Shown piece by piece: positions 16,004-25,076 of a stretch of 64,000 nucleotides of DNA. The stretch covers positions 62,001-126,000 of the forward strand of contig NZ_JAAXPG010000020.1 of the NCBI RefSeq assembly GCF_012396365.1, in the 5' to 3' direction. The notes under the pieces are model-generated. The model searched no databases, was not told the DNA's origin, and worked only from the letters and a program-made list of their open reading frames with translations. How positions within the stretch are numbered: position 1 is the first letter of the stretch; each line of letters begins with the position of its first letter. The translations under genes were made by a program, and so were the position numbers. The DNA comes from Nocardiopsis alborubida. Its GTDB lineage: Bacteria > Actinomycetota > Actinomycetes > Streptosporangiales > Streptosporangiaceae.

Positions 16004-17251
16004 TCACGCGGAGGCGGCGGTGTGCCGGGCGATCCAGGCCGCCGTGCGCCGGGGGTCGGCCAGGTCGTCCCAGAAGCGCTCGGGGTAGTTGAACCACTCG
16101 GTGAACTCGTCGGCCAGGGAGCGGTTGCGGCTCAGCTCCCCCAGGAACTCCACGAAGTCCGCGGGCAGCGCCTCCAGGTTCTCCATCAGCAGGTTGGTGG
16201 TGCGAAACGCCGACAGGACGCGGTCCTGCCTGCGCATGTTCACGTGCTCGACGAAGCGGCGGTCCAGGACGTCCTGGCGGACGATCTCCTCGGCGAGCAC
16301 CCACGCGGCGTGGGAGGCGATGTTGGCTCCCTGGCCGAGCAGGGGGTCCACGGTGACGTGCGCGTCGCCGAGGGCGAGCACGACGGTGCCGTCGTCCAGC
16401 ACCGTGTGCGTGCGGCGCACCACGGGGGTCACCGCGCCCTGGACGATGCCGCGCGGCCCGTCCAGTGGGCCGAACTCCGCCGGGTCGATCCGTTCGAAGC
16501 AGTCCGGGTAGTGCTCGCGCAGCAGCCCCAGGGCGAGGTCGCGGAAAGCCCCGGGGTCCTCCTCGTAGGGGGTGGCCGCCAGGGCCTCCAGGGCGGAGCC
16601 GCGGTGGTTCTCGATGACCAGGGCCATGACCAGCCCGCCGTCGGTCCAGGTGGGGAACTCGATCATCTCGCCCGCGCCCGGGGAGACGTGGAAGGTCACC
16701 TGGGGGACGGGCTGCTGGGCGACGCCGGTGAACAGACCGGCGCACAGCGCCCTCCCGGGGCGGGCGAAGACCGGGTGCGCGGGGTCGCGCTCGAACACCT
16801 CCGCGAACGGGCCGCGCCCGGTGCACACCACGACCAGGTCGAACCGTGAGGCCAGGGAGGGCAGGTCGTCGGGGGAGAGGCGGCCGAGCACGAGCTCCCC
16901 GCCGCGCTCGGCGAAGTCCTCGGTCAGCCGGGGCTGGTAGATCCGGTAGTCCACGGCCCGGCTGGGCGCGCGGAAGCGGCCCCGGAAGGCGGTGGGCTCC
17001 GGGCCGGGGCCCACCCGGTACTCGTGTCCGGGGTAGCCGAACTCCCGCACCGGCCAGTGGTCCACGCCCAGAGCGCGCTCGCGCTCCACTGTCACGGCAT
17101 GGTGGGCGACGGTGTTGAGCACCTTCGACCGCCGCTGTTCGTCCGGTGAGCGCTCGGTGAAGAGGGTGACCTCCACACCGTGCCGCAGCAGGTGCAGGCC
17201 CAGGTGCAGGCCCGCCGTCCCGGCGCCGACGATACCGATCCTCTTGCTCAC
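16004..17251 (-). CDS. styrene monooxygenase StyA-like FAD-dependent oxygenase
   Basis: A 415-residue flavoprotein. The N-terminal dinucleotide fold reads KRIGIVGAGTAGLHLGLHLL, followed by VEVTLFTERSPDEQRRSKVL as in the styrene/indole monooxygenase group. The second FAD motif is VVLALGDAHVTVDPLLGQGA. Such enzymes epoxidise styrene or indole using reduced FAD from a separate reductase; no reductase gene lies adjacent. The GTG start has GGGAGA upstream. The last codons lie only 13 bp from the JetA remnant. Similarity to this family is good; the actual substrate is unknown. Confidence 0.8.
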   Translation of the reverse strand: MSKRIGIVGAGTAGLHLGLHLLRHGVEVTLFTERSPDEQRRSKVLNTVAHHAVTVERERALGVDHWPVREFGYPGHEYRVGPGPEPTAFRGRFRAPSRAVDYRIYQPRLTEDFAERGGELVLGRLSPDDLPSLASRFDLVVVCTGRGPFAEVFERDPAHPVFARPGRALCAGLFTGVAQQPVPQVTFHVSPGAGEMIEFPTWTDGGLVMALVIENHRGSALEALAATPYEEDPGAFRDLALGLLREHYPDCFERIDPAEFGPLDGPRGIVQGAVTPVVRRTHTVLDDGTVVLALGDAHVTVDPLLGQGANIASHAAWVLAEEIVRQDVLDRRFVEHVNMRRQDRVLSAFRTTNLLMENLEALPADFVEFLGELSRNRSLADEFTEWFNYPERFWDDLADPRRTAAWIARHTAASA

Positions 17252-17340
17252 GTCTCTCCCGGTGGCAGGGGTGGTTGCGGGCGAGGGGAGAGGCGCCCGG
17301 TGAGCGGGGCCCGGAGGAGGCGCGCTTTCCTTCACCGAGA

Positions 17341-17355
17341 GTAAGCGTACGTAAC
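17341..17355. promoter_or_regulatory. imperfect palindrome upstream of StyA-like gene
   Basis: GTAAGCGTACGTAAC centres on the palindrome CGTACG and lies 90 bp upstream of the leftward monooxygenase. TetR-type operators look like this, but no regulator is adjacent. The rest of the 369-bp gap 17252-17620 also contains the dyad at 17529. Confidence 0.3.
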
Positions 17356-17528
17356 ATGCGCCCGCTCGGCCAGGGGTGTGCGCGGTTGGACGGCCGGTCC
17401 GTCGTCCGGGGCCGACCGTTTCCCACGCGGACCCAACCGGTTCCGGCGGGGAGCCCGTGCCGCTGAGAGGGAAATGGTGCGGTCGGCTTCTACTCAAGTG
17501 ACGCGCGGGGCTTTTGTTTTCGCAGGGT

Positions 17529-17540
17529 GATCATGTGATC
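17529..17540. promoter_or_regulatory. dyad GATCA-TG-TGATC upstream of FUSC gene
   Basis: A perfect 5-bp-arm dyad with a 2-bp centre, 80 bp before the FUSC start and in a locally AT-richer segment. It is a candidate operator for the exporter gene. Confidence 0.35.
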
Positions 17541-17620
17541 CTCATGAGTATCTGTGGCGACAGTGGCTGTGTCCACGCGGGCGTGCGGAGCCTGCCGGAC
17601 CCGGAGGCGTCGGGAGGGGC

Positions 17621-18817
17621 ATGCGGTCTCTGAGCGGTCTCGTCCGCGCCGGGCTGCGGTGGGCGGCCCGCGCGGGGTCGGCGGCGCTGGACCGCCTGTC
17701 CGCGGACGGGGGGTCGGTGGTGCAGGCCACGGTCGCCGCGACCGCGGCGTGGATCATCGCGGGCGGCCTCGTCAGCGACCACTCCCCGTTCTTCGCGCCG
17801 ATCGCCGCGGTCATCGCGCTCAACTCCACGGGCGGGGAGCGGGGGACCAACGCCGTGCGGATGCTGCTCGGCGTGGTCATCGGCATCGTCGTCGGTGAAC
17901 TGACCCTGGCCGTCACCGGCGGAGGTTACGGGGCTCTGGCCGCCGCCACCGGCGTGGCGATGGCGATCGCGGTCGCCGTCGGCGCCGCCCGGCTCGTGAT
18001 CGCCCAGGCGGCGGCCGGAGCGATCCTCACCGTGGCCTTCGCCGAGGGCCACATCGGGTTCGGCAGGCTCACCGACGCCCTCATCGGGGCGGGCGTGGCG
18101 CTCGTGGTGAGCCAGGTCCTGTTCCCCGCGCGCGTGGTCTCGCGGCTGCGCCGGGCCGAGGCGGCCGCGCTGGCGGAGATGGTCCGCCTGCTCGGCGCGA
18201 CCGGCCGCGCGCTGGAGGAGGACGAGGACCCCTCCCTGTGGACGGTGGACCGCCTGGGCGCTCTGAGCAGGCCGATGGCCGACCTCAGCCGCGCACGCGA
18301 GAACAGCCACCGCGCGGTGCGCTGGTCCAGTGCGAGGTGGACCGATCCCGAGCCGCTGCGGTACGAGGACGAGAGGGTCGACCGGCTCATCATCCTCGGG
18401 GAGAGCTCCCTGTCGCTCGCACGGACCACCGCCGCCACCGGGACCGACGAGCGCCGACGCCTGGCGCCGGTGGTGTGTGAGATGGCCTCCGTGCTCGACG
18501 TCCTGGCCGCGGACCTCGGGGACCGCGCGGCGCGCCAGCGTGCGGTGGACCGGGTGCTCGCCCTGGTCGGGCCCTTCGACGACGCGGCGGACGACCCGGT
18601 GACCGGGGCCGCCCACCTGTACGTGCGGATGGTCGCCACCGACATCATGCTGTTCGCCGGCCTCGAACCCGAGGGGGCCGAACGGGCGCTGGCCGGAGAG
18701 GACGAACAGACGCGGGTCGCCCACCCGCCGCGTGAGCCGTGGCTGCCGCTGGCGCCCCGGGTGCGCGCCCGGCTCGGAGGCCGCTTCCGGCGCCGCCGGC
18801 CGTTCCGGCGCTCCTGA
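17621..18817 (+). CDS. FUSC family aromatic-acid-exporter-like membrane protein
   Basis: A 398-residue inner-membrane protein. Residues 30-160 form about five or six hydrophobic helices (ATVAATAAWIIAGGLV, HSPFFAPIAAVIALN, MLLGVVIGIVVGELTLAV, ALIGAGVALVVSQVLF), then a soluble helical domain. The pattern PFFAPIAAVIALN...GERG is typical of FUSC/ArAE transporters, which export aromatic acids or related compounds. It is monocistronic, divergent from the StyA-like oxygenase, and could clear its products; that link is inference. Confidence 0.85.
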   Translation: MRSLSGLVRAGLRWAARAGSAALDRLSADGGSVVQATVAATAAWIIAGGLVSDHSPFFAPIAAVIALNSTGGERGTNAVRMLLGVVIGIVVGELTLAVTGGGYGALAAATGVAMAIAVAVGAARLVIAQAAAGAILTVAFAEGHIGFGRLTDALIGAGVALVVSQVLFPARVVSRLRRAEAAALAEMVRLLGATGRALEEDEDPSLWTVDRLGALSRPMADLSRARENSHRAVRWSSARWTDPEPLRYEDERVDRLIILGESSLSLARTTAATGTDERRRLAPVVCEMASVLDVLAADLGDRAARQRAVDRVLALVGPFDDAADDPVTGAAHLYVRMVATDIMLFAGLEPEGAERALAGEDEQTRVAHPPREPWLPLAPRVRARLGGRFRRRRPFRRS

Positions 18818-18876
18818 AGGGTCCGGGCCCGGCAGCGGCCGCCGCCCGCTTCCGGTCTCCCGGCGCTCCCGAAGGG

Positions 18877-18903
18877 GCCCGTTCGCGCCGGGCGCGAACG
18901 GGC
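18877..18903. terminator. bidirectional hairpin between FUSC and Rdx genes
   Basis: GCCCGTTCGCG and CGCGAACGGGC, 11-bp perfect arms with a 5-nt loop, sit in the 99-bp gap between two convergent genes. Confidence 0.8.
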
Positions 18904-18916
18904 GTGGTCCCGGCCC

Positions 18917-19210
18917 CTAGCCGTCCGAGGGGAGTTCGGAGTGCCCCAGGTGGTGTTCGGGGGCGATCCGGTCCCGGACGAGGCGCTTGAGCTCGGCGGC
19001 GTCGGTGAAGGCCGCGTCGGTCCGGCGCGACCACACGCTCTCCCCGTCCAGGCGCACCTCGAACACGCCGTTGGTGCCCGGGATGAGCGCGACCTCGCCG
19101 AGTTCGGCCTCGAACGTGGTCAGCAGTTCCTGTGCCATCCAGGTGGCCCGCGGGAGCCACCGGCACCGGGTGCAGTACTCGATCTCCAGCCGCGGTTCCT
19201 TGACCTCCAT
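18917..19210 (-). CDS. SelT/SelW/SelH (Rdx) family protein
   Basis: A 97-residue thioredoxin-like protein with the redox motif CTRC (EIEYCTRCRWLPRATWMA near residues 10-27), the selenoprotein W-type CxxC in its cysteine form. It ends with the family-typical helix AAELKRLVRDRI. Probably a cytoplasmic thiol redox protein. I chose the ATG at 19210 (GGGAG upstream) over one four codons earlier. Confidence 0.85.
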   Translation of the reverse strand: MEVKEPRLEIEYCTRCRWLPRATWMAQELLTTFEAELGEVALIPGTNGVFEVRLDGESVWSRRTDAAFTDAAELKRLVRDRIAPEHHLGHSELPSDG

Positions 19211-19342
19211 GACTCCCAGCATGGCACGGAGTCGGGCCCGGGAGGGAGGCCGGAGCGAATTGCCGTGGCCGGTGCGAGGCGGCCCTGCCCGCACGTGCCG
19301 GGCCTTTGACGCGCTCGTGGCAGGCGTACTCCCTCGCCATGA

Positions 19343-19464
19343 TCCGGAAGCCTTCCGGAACCAAGGGCTGTCGACCGCGAGCACGTCGTATCTCCAGGTC
19401 ACTGAACAGGGGATACGCCGCACGGAAGGACATGGGCCCTGCAACTTGTCCGGAATCTTCCGGA
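19343..19464. promoter_or_regulatory. paired TCCGGAA-n-TTCCGGA palindromes upstream of xylanase
   Basis: Two nearly identical 7-bp-arm palindromes lie in the 389-bp gap before the xylanase gene. One is at 19343-19359 with a 3-bp centre and the other at 19449-19464 with a 2-bp centre. A TTGACA box follows at 19470-19475. They look like operator sites for a repressor of the xylanase gene. No other gene is seen in 19211-19599. Confidence 0.5.
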
Positions 19465-19599
19465 AATTATTGACAACGCAACGGAGCCGGACGGACACTG
19501 AGCCTGTGACGGGGCTCACGGTCCCCGTCGGGTCGGATCACCCCCGGTCCGGTCCTCCGCACGCCTCCTGACCCCCCGAACCACGAGGAGGAAGCACTC

Positions 19600-20598
19600 A
19601 TGAACGATTCCCCCGCACCCCCGCGCGACCGCGGACCAGGCCGCGCCAGAACGCTCGTCGGCCGGGTCTGCGCCATCGCTGTCGCGCTGGTCACGACCCT
19701 GGCACTGCTGCCCGGCACCGCCAGCGCGGCCATCACCACCAACCAGACCGGCACCCACAACGGCTACTTCTACTCCTTCTGGACCGACAGCCAGGGGACC
19801 GTCTCCATGGAGCTGGGCTCCGGCGGCAACTACAGCACCTCATGGAGGAACACCGGCAACTTCGTCGCCGGTAAGGGCTGGCCCACCGGCGGACGCAGGA
19901 CCGTGACCTACTCGGGCAGCTTCAACCCGTCCGGAAACTCCTACCTGACGCTCTACGGGTGGACGAGGAGCCCGCTCGTGGAGTACTACGTCGTCGACAA
20001 CTGGGGCACCTACCGGCCCACCGGAACGCACATGGGCACGGTCACCAGCGACGGCGGCACGTACGACATCTACCGGACGATGCGCTACGACGCCCCCTCC
20101 ATCGACGGCATCCAGACCTTCCCCCAGTACTGGAGCGTGCGCCAGTCGAGGCGGACGGGCGGAACCATCACCTCCGGGAACCACTTCGACGCGTGGGCCC
20201 GCGCCGGAATGAACCTGGGCAACCACGACTACATGATCATGGCCACGGAGGGCTACCAGAGCAGCGGCAGCTCCAACATCACGGTGGGCTCCAGCGGTGG
20301 TGGCGGCGGCGGTGGCGGCAACCCCGGTGGCGGCGGCTGCACCGCGACCCTGTCCGCGGGCCAGCAGTGGAGCGACCGGTACAACCTCAACGTCTCGGTC
20401 AGCGGTTCGAGCGACTGGACCGTGACGATGAACGTGCCGTCCCCGGCCAGGATCAGCTCCACGTGGAACATCAGCGCCGACTACCCCAGCTCCCAGGTGC
20501 TGACCGCCAGGCCCAACGGCAACGGCAACAACTGGGGCGTGACCATCGACCACAACGGCAACTGGACCTGGCCGACGGTCTCCTGCAACGCGAACTGA
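19600..20598 (+). CDS. secreted GH11 endo-1,4-beta-xylanase with CBM2
   Basis: A 332-residue secreted enzyme. The signal peptide is residues 1 to about 43 (positive N-terminus, hydrophobic core, TASAA cleavage). The GH11 jelly roll follows with its catalytic nucleophile in [12 protein letters not shown] and acid/base Glu in [11 protein letters not shown] Gly-rich linker ([16 protein letters not shown]) joins a C-terminal cellulose/xylan-binding module of family 2 ([20 protein letters not shown] and later [11 protein letters not shown]), bounded by two cysteines. It hydrolyses internal beta-1,4-xylosidic bonds of plant xylan outside the cell. A strong GAGGAGGAA ribosome site precedes the ATG. 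The CBM is somewhat shorter than usual. Confidence 0.95.
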   Translation: MNDSPAPPRDRGPGRARTLVGRVCAIAVALVTTLALLPGTASAAITTNQTGTHNGYFYSFWTDSQGTVSMELGSGGNYSTSWRNTGNFVAGKGWPTGGRRTVTYSGSFNPSGNSYLTLYGWTRSPLVEYYVVDNWGTYRPTGTHMGTVTSDGGTYDIYRTMRYDAPSIDGIQTFPQYWSVRQSRRTGGTITSGNHFDAWARAGMNLGNHDYMIMATEGYQSSGSSNITVGSSGGGGGGGGNPGGGGCTATLSAGQQWSDRYNLNVSVSGSSDWTVTMNVPSPARISSTWNISADYPSSQVLTARPNGNGNNWGVTIDHNGNWTWPTVSCNAN

Positions 20599-20642
20599 CC
20601 CCCGACACCACCGGCACCCCGCCCGTGGCGCGGCGGCCGCGG

Positions 20643-20664
20643 CCCCCCCCCCCCCCCCCCCCCC
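20643..20664. repeat. run of 22 consecutive C
   Basis: An uninterrupted poly-C tract of 22 bases lies 45 bp after the xylanase stop codon and just before the large terminator hairpin. It may be a genuine slippage-prone tract or an assembly/sequencing artefact; its exact length should not be trusted. Confidence 0.9.
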
Positions 20665-20673
20665 ACCCGGGGC

Positions 20674-20728
20674 GGCACGTGAGGGTTCCCGGCGCCGCAC
20701 CGCGCGGCGCCGGGAACCCTCACGTGCC
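20674..20728. terminator. perfect 25-bp-arm bidirectional terminator hairpin
   Basis: Arms of 25 bp (left starts GGCACGTGAGGG, right ends CCCTCACGTGCC) are perfectly complementary around a 5-nt loop, between the convergent xylanase gene and the hypothetical gene ending at 20720. The last codons and stop of the leftward gene are inside the right arm. Confidence 0.9.
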
Positions 20729-21154
20729 GTGGAAGAGGGTGAGGTCGACCGCGGGCGCGTCCGTGTACACCACGCCCCGCTCGGGCGGGACGGGCTCGCC
20801 CGAAGCGGAGTCGGTGCAGTGGGCGTCGAACATCCGCGCCTCGTCGAGGGGCACCAGGGTCCGGTCGGTGACCGTCCAGCCGCGCACCAGTGTGACGGGG
20901 ACGTCGACCCCGTCGGGGAGCGTGTGGGAGATCCGGTCGGTGGGGCTGCGCAGCACCACCGCCGCGAGGCCGCCGCTGGTGACGGCGGTGCACAGCCGCT
21001 CCACCACCGCGGGGTGTTCGACCTCGAAGCCCTCCTCCCGGCGTTCGACGGAGGTGACCAGCACACGTCGGGTGTGCAGGGTCAGGAGGTGCTTCGTGCC
21101 GGGCAGGTCGTCGAGAAGGGCGGACAGCAGGGCGTGGGCGTGTGAGGAGAGCAT
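20720..21154 (-). CDS. hypothetical protein
   Basis: A 144-residue soluble protein (ATG, MLSSHAHALLSALL). The middle contains TRRVLVTSVERREEGFEVEH and VERLCTAVTSGGLAAVVLRS. No recognised domain. The ribosome site is weak. It may be small-molecule-binding, but nothing specific is visible. It lies downstream of the DUF574 methyltransferase in the same direction with a 308-bp gap, so it probably has its own promoter. Confidence 0.6.
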   Translation of the reverse strand: MLSSHAHALLSALLDDLPGTKHLLTLHTRRVLVTSVERREEGFEVEHPAVVERLCTAVTSGGLAAVVLRSPTDRISHTLPDGVDVPVTLVRGWTVTDRTLVPLDEARMFDAHCTDSASGEPVPPERGVVYTDAPAVDLTLFHGT

Positions 21155-21223
21155 GCTCTGAGTATGCGCGCGCCGACGCGGCCGGATCGGGTTGTCCACA
21201 GGCCTGATCGCGGGAGACCGGGT

Positions 21224-21259
21224 TTCCTCTGCGGGGAGATCGGATTCCTCTGCGGGGAG
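21224..21259. repeat. tandem direct repeat, 15-bp unit TTCCTCTGCGGGGAG
   Basis: Two perfect copies (21224-21238 and 21245-21259), period 21 bp, i.e. two helical turns, lie about 70 bp upstream of the hypothetical gene start at 21154. The phasing fits a tandem regulator-binding site. Nothing else was seen in the 308-bp gap 21155-21462. Confidence 0.5.
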
Positions 21260-21462
21260 CCGCTCGGCGGCCGTCCGCGGGGCGCACGGTGCGCAGGTCG
21301 GCCTCCGGGGGAGGCGGTCCGTGCCGCGTACCGGTCGCTCGCGCCGCGTACCGCTCACTCCCCGGTGCCGTCCGCCGGGTACGGGACCGCGCGCCCGGCT
21401 CCGGCCCCCGGGCCCCCGTTCCGGGTTCCGGCGGCCGGGCGGCCCCGCGCACGCGCCTTCGG

Positions 21463-22251
21463 CTAGGGCTTGCGGGCCACGCCGCCGTACTGGGCGACCT
21501 CCTTGGGCGTACCCAGGTCGGTGGGCAGCGGGCGCCACAGGGACGCCGAGACCACGCCGGGCTCCAGCAGTTCCAGACCGTCGAAGAAGCGCTCGATCTC
21601 CTCGACGGTGCGCAGGTGGATGGGCTGGCTCGCGCCCTCGTTCCACGCCTTGGACGCCTCGATGATCTGCGGGCTCGTGCTCGTGCTGTCGCACAGGGCC
21701 AGGAAGCTGCCGGACGGCAGCGCGTCCACGTAGGCGCGGGCCAGGGCGTAGGTGCCCTCGTCCGCGGGGAAGTGGCCCAGGGTGCCCATGAACGTCAGCC
21801 CGATCGGCTGGGAGAAGTCCAGGTACTGGCGGGCCTGCTCCAGGAGGGGGCCGGGGTCGGTCAGGTCGGCGTCGACGTACTCGGTCGACCCCTCGGGGCT
21901 GCTGGTGAGCAGGGCGCGGGCGTGGGTCAGCACCAGGGGGTCGTTGTCGACGTAGACGACCTTGCACTCGGGCGCGGCGGCCTGGGCGGCCTCGTGGGTG
22001 TTGTTGGCGGTGGGCAGCCCGGTGCCGATGTCCAGGAACTGGCGGACGCCCTCCTCCTGCACCAGGTGCGTGACCGACCGGACGAGGAACTGCCGGTCGG
22101 CGCGGGCGACCTCCACGATCTCGGGGAAGGCCTGCGCGATCTGCTGGCCCAGCTCCCGGTCGACGGGGTAGTTGTCCTTGCCCTCCAGCCAGTAGTTCCA
22201 CACGCGTGCGGAGTGGGGGACCGACGTGTCGATGGGGGGAGTGGTGGTCAT
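21463..22251 (-). CDS. SAM-dependent methyltransferase, DUF574 family
   Basis: A 262-residue protein of the large actinobacterial DUF574 methyltransferase family. Seen: the N-terminal signature SVPHSARVWNYWLEGKDNYP, the SAM motif I QFLDIGTGLPTANNTHEAA, the acidic strand end VVYVDNDPLVL and YVDADLTDP. These enzymes are abundant in Nocardiopsis and Streptomyces, often near regulatory genes, with unknown substrates. The ATG has AAAGGACACC upstream. The region upstream contains 11-bp repeats. Confidence 0.9.
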   Translation of the reverse strand: MTTTPPIDTSVPHSARVWNYWLEGKDNYPVDRELGQQIAQAFPEIVEVARADRQFLVRSVTHLVQEEGVRQFLDIGTGLPTANNTHEAAQAAAPECKVVYVDNDPLVLTHARALLTSSPEGSTEYVDADLTDPGPLLEQARQYLDFSQPIGLTFMGTLGHFPADEGTYALARAYVDALPSGSFLALCDSTSTSPQIIEASKAWNEGASQPIHLRTVEEIERFFDGLELLEPGVVSASLWRPLPTDLGTPKEVAQYGGVARKP

Positions 22252-22384
22252 GGTGTCCTTTCGGGGAAGTGGGCGTAGCGCTGCAATTGTCCTGGCCCGG
22301 TAGGTACCACCGCAACCACGAAACCCTTGCGTCACAGGGGTTTCCGGGCGACGATTCGTGTCGCCGGTTGTCCCCGTGCGTCCC

Positions 22385-22461
22385 CGGCACGGCCCGGACC
22401 CGTCCCCGACACGGCCTCGACACGGCCCCGGCACGGCCTCGACACGGCCCCGGGCCGGTCG
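22385..22461. repeat. 11-bp tandem repeat array (about 6-7 units)
   Basis: Degenerate units around CGACACGGCCC repeat with an 11-bp period (best copies at 22407, 22418, 22429 and 22440) between the divergent DUF574 methyltransferase and ankyrin genes. One helical turn per unit suggests either a protein-binding array or simple slippage. Confidence 0.6.
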
Positions 22462-22521
22462 CGTCCCGTTCCCGCCGGGTCCGCGTGTGCGCGTCCGGCC
22501 AGGTGGGAGCGTGCTTCTAGC

Positions 22522-22908
22522 ATGGAACCCATGAACGAACTCTCCGCAGAGCAGACGGGCCGGGTCATCGCCCTGGCCATGGACCTCGCCCGGGAGGGGC
22601 GCACGGAGGAGCTGCTGGAGTTCCTCGACCACGGCCTTCCCGTGGACACCCGCGACGAGCAGGGCAACACCCTGGTGATGCTCGCCGCCTACCACGGCCA
22701 GGAGGCCGCGGTCCGCGCCCTCGTCGACCGAGGCGCCGACGTGGACCTGCGCAACGACCGGGACCAGACTCCCGTGGCCGGAGCGCTGTTCAAGGGGGAG
22801 GAAGGGATCGTGGCGGTGCTCGTCGCCGCGGGCGCCGACCTCGACGCGGGCACGCCGAGCGCCCGCGCCGCGGCCGAGATGTTCGGCCGCGCCCACCTGC
22901 TGCCCTGA
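22522..22908 (+). CDS. ankyrin repeat protein
   Basis: A 128-residue protein made mostly of ankyrin repeats: GNTLVMLAAYHGQEAAVRAL then VDRGADVDLRNDRDQTPVAG, and a third GIVAVLVAAGADLDAGTPS. It should be a small protein-binding scaffold; the partner is unknown. ATGs at 22522 and 22531 are both possible starts. It faces the catalase gene convergently, with two hairpins between. Confidence 0.9.
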   Translation: MEPMNELSAEQTGRVIALAMDLAREGRTEELLEFLDHGLPVDTRDEQGNTLVMLAAYHGQEAAVRALVDRGADVDLRNDRDQTPVAGALFKGEEGIVAVLVAAGADLDAGTPSARAAAEMFGRAHLLP

Positions 22909-22914
22909 TCCCGC

Positions 22915-22944
22915 CCCGGGGGCCGCGCCGTCGCGGCCCCCGGG
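22915..22944. terminator. hairpin after ankyrin gene
   Basis: CCCGGGGGCCGCG pairs with CGCGGCCCCCGGG (13-bp arms, 4-nt loop) just after the ankyrin stop codon. Confidence 0.8.
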
Positions 22945-22988
22945 CCCGAGTGCGCCCGGGGACCCGCGTGCCAGGGTCCCGCGACAGG

Positions 22989-23022
22989 CCGAGCCGACGC
23001 GGTCGGGGCCGCGTCGGCTCGG
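22989..23022. terminator. hairpin after catalase gene
   Basis: CCGAGCCGACGCGG pairs with CCGCGTCGGCTCGG (14-bp arms, 6-nt loop), 55 bp beyond the catalase stop. Confidence 0.8.
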
Positions 23023-23076
23023 TGGATCGAACCCGGGATCGGGTCCTCACGCCCTGTTCGGGGCTTCAGGCGTTGC

Positions 23077-24576
23077 TCAGACGGCGTCCGAGTTGGGGTC
23101 GGTCGCGGAGACCTTGCCCGACTGGAGGGCCTCGACGGCCTTGCGCACGCCCTCGCCGTAGGCCGGGTCGGCCTTGGTGCAGTTGCCGATGTGGCGCTCG
23201 ATGGTGGCCTGGGAGGCGCCGTCGATCGCACGCGCGGTGTTCTCGAACAGGCGCTGCTGCTCGTCCGCGTTCATCAGGCGGAACAGGTTGCCCGGCTGCT
23301 CGAAGTAGTTGGCGTCGTCCTCGCGGTAGTCGAACCGGTCGGCGGTCGAGCCGATGGCCTGCGCCGGGTCGGCGTAGGAGGGCTGCTCCTGCCAGCGGCC
23401 GTAGGAGTTGGGCTCGATGCCGGGCACGCCGCCCTGGTTGCCGTCCACGCGCATCGTGCCGTCGCGGTGGTAGGTGTTGACCAGCTTGGCGCCGCGCGGG
23501 TAGTTCACCGGGATCTGGTGGTGGTTGACGCCCAGGCGGTAGCGGGCGGCGTCACCGTAGGAGAACAGGCGGCCCTGGAGCATGCGGTCGGGCGAGAAGC
23601 TGACGCCCGGGACGAGGTTGGCCGGGGTGAAGGCGGCCTGCTCCACGTCCGCGAAGTAGTTCTCCGGGTTGCGGTTGAGCTCGAACTCGCCGACCTCGAT
23701 CAGCGGGTAGTCCTTCTTGGACCAGACCTTGGTCAGGTCGAAGGGGTGGAAGCGGTAGTCCGCCGCCTCGGCCTCGGGCATGATCTGGACGTAGAAGGTC
23801 CACTTGGGGTTCTCGCCGCGCTCGATGGCCTCGAACAGGTCGCGCTGCGCGGACTCGCGGTCCTCGGCCACGACCTGGGCGGCCTCCTGGTCCGTGAGGT
23901 TCTTGATGCCCTGCTGGGTCCGGAAGTGGAACTTGGCCCAGAAGCGCTCGCCCGCCTCGTTGATGAACGAGAAGGTGTGCGAGCCGAAGCCGTGCATGTG
24001 GCGGTAGCCGTCGGGGATGCCGCGGTCCGACATGACGATGGTGACCTGGTGCAGGGCCTCGGGCAGGTTGGTCCAGAAGTCCCAGTTGTTCTCGGCCGAG
24101 CGCATGTTGGTGCGCGGGTCGCGCTTGACGGCGCGGTTGAGGTCGGGGAACTTCAGCGGGTCGCGGAAGAAGAAGACCGGGGTGTTGTTGCCGACGATGT
24201 CCCAGTTGCCCTCCTCCGTGTAGAAGCGCAGGGCGAAGCCGCGGATGTCGCGCTCGGCGTCGGCGGCGCCGCGCTCACCGGCGACGGTGGAGAAGCGGGC
24301 GAACATCTCGGTCTGCTTGCCGACCTCGGAGAAGATCGCGGCCTTGCTGTACCGGGTGATGTCCTGGGTGACCGTGAAGGTACCGAAGGCCCCGGAGCCC
24401 TTGGCGTGCATCCGACGCTCGGGGATGACCTCGCGGTCGAAGTGCGCGAGCTTCTCCAGGAACCACAGGTCCTGAAGCAGCATCGGGCCGCGCGGTCCGG
24501 CGGTCAGGCTGTTCTGGTTGTCGGCTACCGGGGCGCCGTTGGCCGTGGTCAGCGGCTTCGTGTTGTCCTGAGACAT
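23077..24576 (-). CDS. katA: monofunctional haem catalase
   Basis: A 499-residue clade-3-like catalase that converts hydrogen peroxide to water and oxygen in the cytoplasm. Clear family blocks: [20 protein letters not shown], the catalytic His in [20 protein letters not shown], the Asn in [15 protein letters not shown], and the haem-ligand Tyr in the [20 protein letters not shown] segment. Length is normal. It is the second gene of a fur-catalase operon: the Fur-type regulator ends 59 bp upstream, so expression should be derepressed by peroxide or low iron. Confidence 0.96.
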   Translation of the reverse strand: MSQDNTKPLTTANGAPVADNQNSLTAGPRGPMLLQDLWFLEKLAHFDREVIPERRMHAKGSGAFGTFTVTQDITRYSKAAIFSEVGKQTEMFARFSTVAGERGAADAERDIRGFALRFYTEEGNWDIVGNNTPVFFFRDPLKFPDLNRAVKRDPRTNMRSAENNWDFWTNLPEALHQVTIVMSDRGIPDGYRHMHGFGSHTFSFINEAGERFWAKFHFRTQQGIKNLTDQEAAQVVAEDRESAQRDLFEAIERGENPKWTFYVQIMPEAEAADYRFHPFDLTKVWSKKDYPLIEVGEFELNRNPENYFADVEQAAFTPANLVPGVSFSPDRMLQGRLFSYGDAARYRLGVNHHQIPVNYPRGAKLVNTYHRDGTMRVDGNQGGVPGIEPNSYGRWQEQPSYADPAQAIGSTADRFDYREDDANYFEQPGNLFRLMNADEQQRLFENTARAIDGASQATIERHIGNCTKADPAYGEGVRKAVEALQSGKVSATDPNSDAV

Positions 24577-24635
24577 GAATTCCTCGGTCCTAAGGTGGGA
24601 TCTTTCGGTGCCGCGGTCAGGGCACCGGGCGTGTG

Positions 24636-25055
24636 TCAGGCCTTCTGGCAGTCGGGGCAGACGCCCCAGTAGGTGACCTCGACCTCGTCTATGGCGAAAC
24701 CGTGGTCCTGTGAACCCGTCATGCAGGGCGCGGCTCCGGTGGCGCAGTCCACGTCCGCGATCGTGCCGCAGCTGCGGCAGACCACGTGGTGGTGGTTGTC
24801 GCCCACCCTGCGCTCGTAGCGCGCGGGCGACCCCTCCGGTTCGATCCGCCTGACGAGTCCGACGTCCGTCAGAGCCTTGAGCACGTCGTACACCGCTTGT
24901 GTGGACACCGCACCGAGCTGGCCGCGGACCGCCTGGAGCACGGTGCTGGCATCGGCGTGCGGATGAGCCCCGACCGCCTCCAGGACCGCCACTCGGGGCC
25001 GGGTCACGCGTAGCGAAGCCCCCCGGAGGAGGGCCTCGGTCTCCGTCTGGTGCAT
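24636..25055 (-). CDS. furA: Fur family regulator (FurA/CatR-type)
   Basis: A 139-residue Fur-family repressor. Winged-helix N-terminus: [16 protein letters not shown], then [20 protein letters not shown]. Metal sites: the His-rich [14 protein letters not shown], with one CxxC there and a second at CPDCQ near the C-terminus, the structural zinc site. The gene order fur-catalase is that of actinobacterial FurA/CatR, where peroxide oxidation releases the repressor and induces catalase. The ATG at 25055 follows a 13-bp palindrome that is the likely autoregulatory operator. Confidence 0.92.
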   Translation of the reverse strand: MHQTETEALLRGASLRVTRPRVAVLEAVGAHPHADASTVLQAVRGQLGAVSTQAVYDVLKALTDVGLVRRIEPEGSPARYERRVGDNHHHVVCRSCGTIADVDCATGAAPCMTGSQDHGFAIDEVEVTYWGVCPDCQKA

Positions 25056-25076
25056 GAGCCCATTGAACCACTTTTC

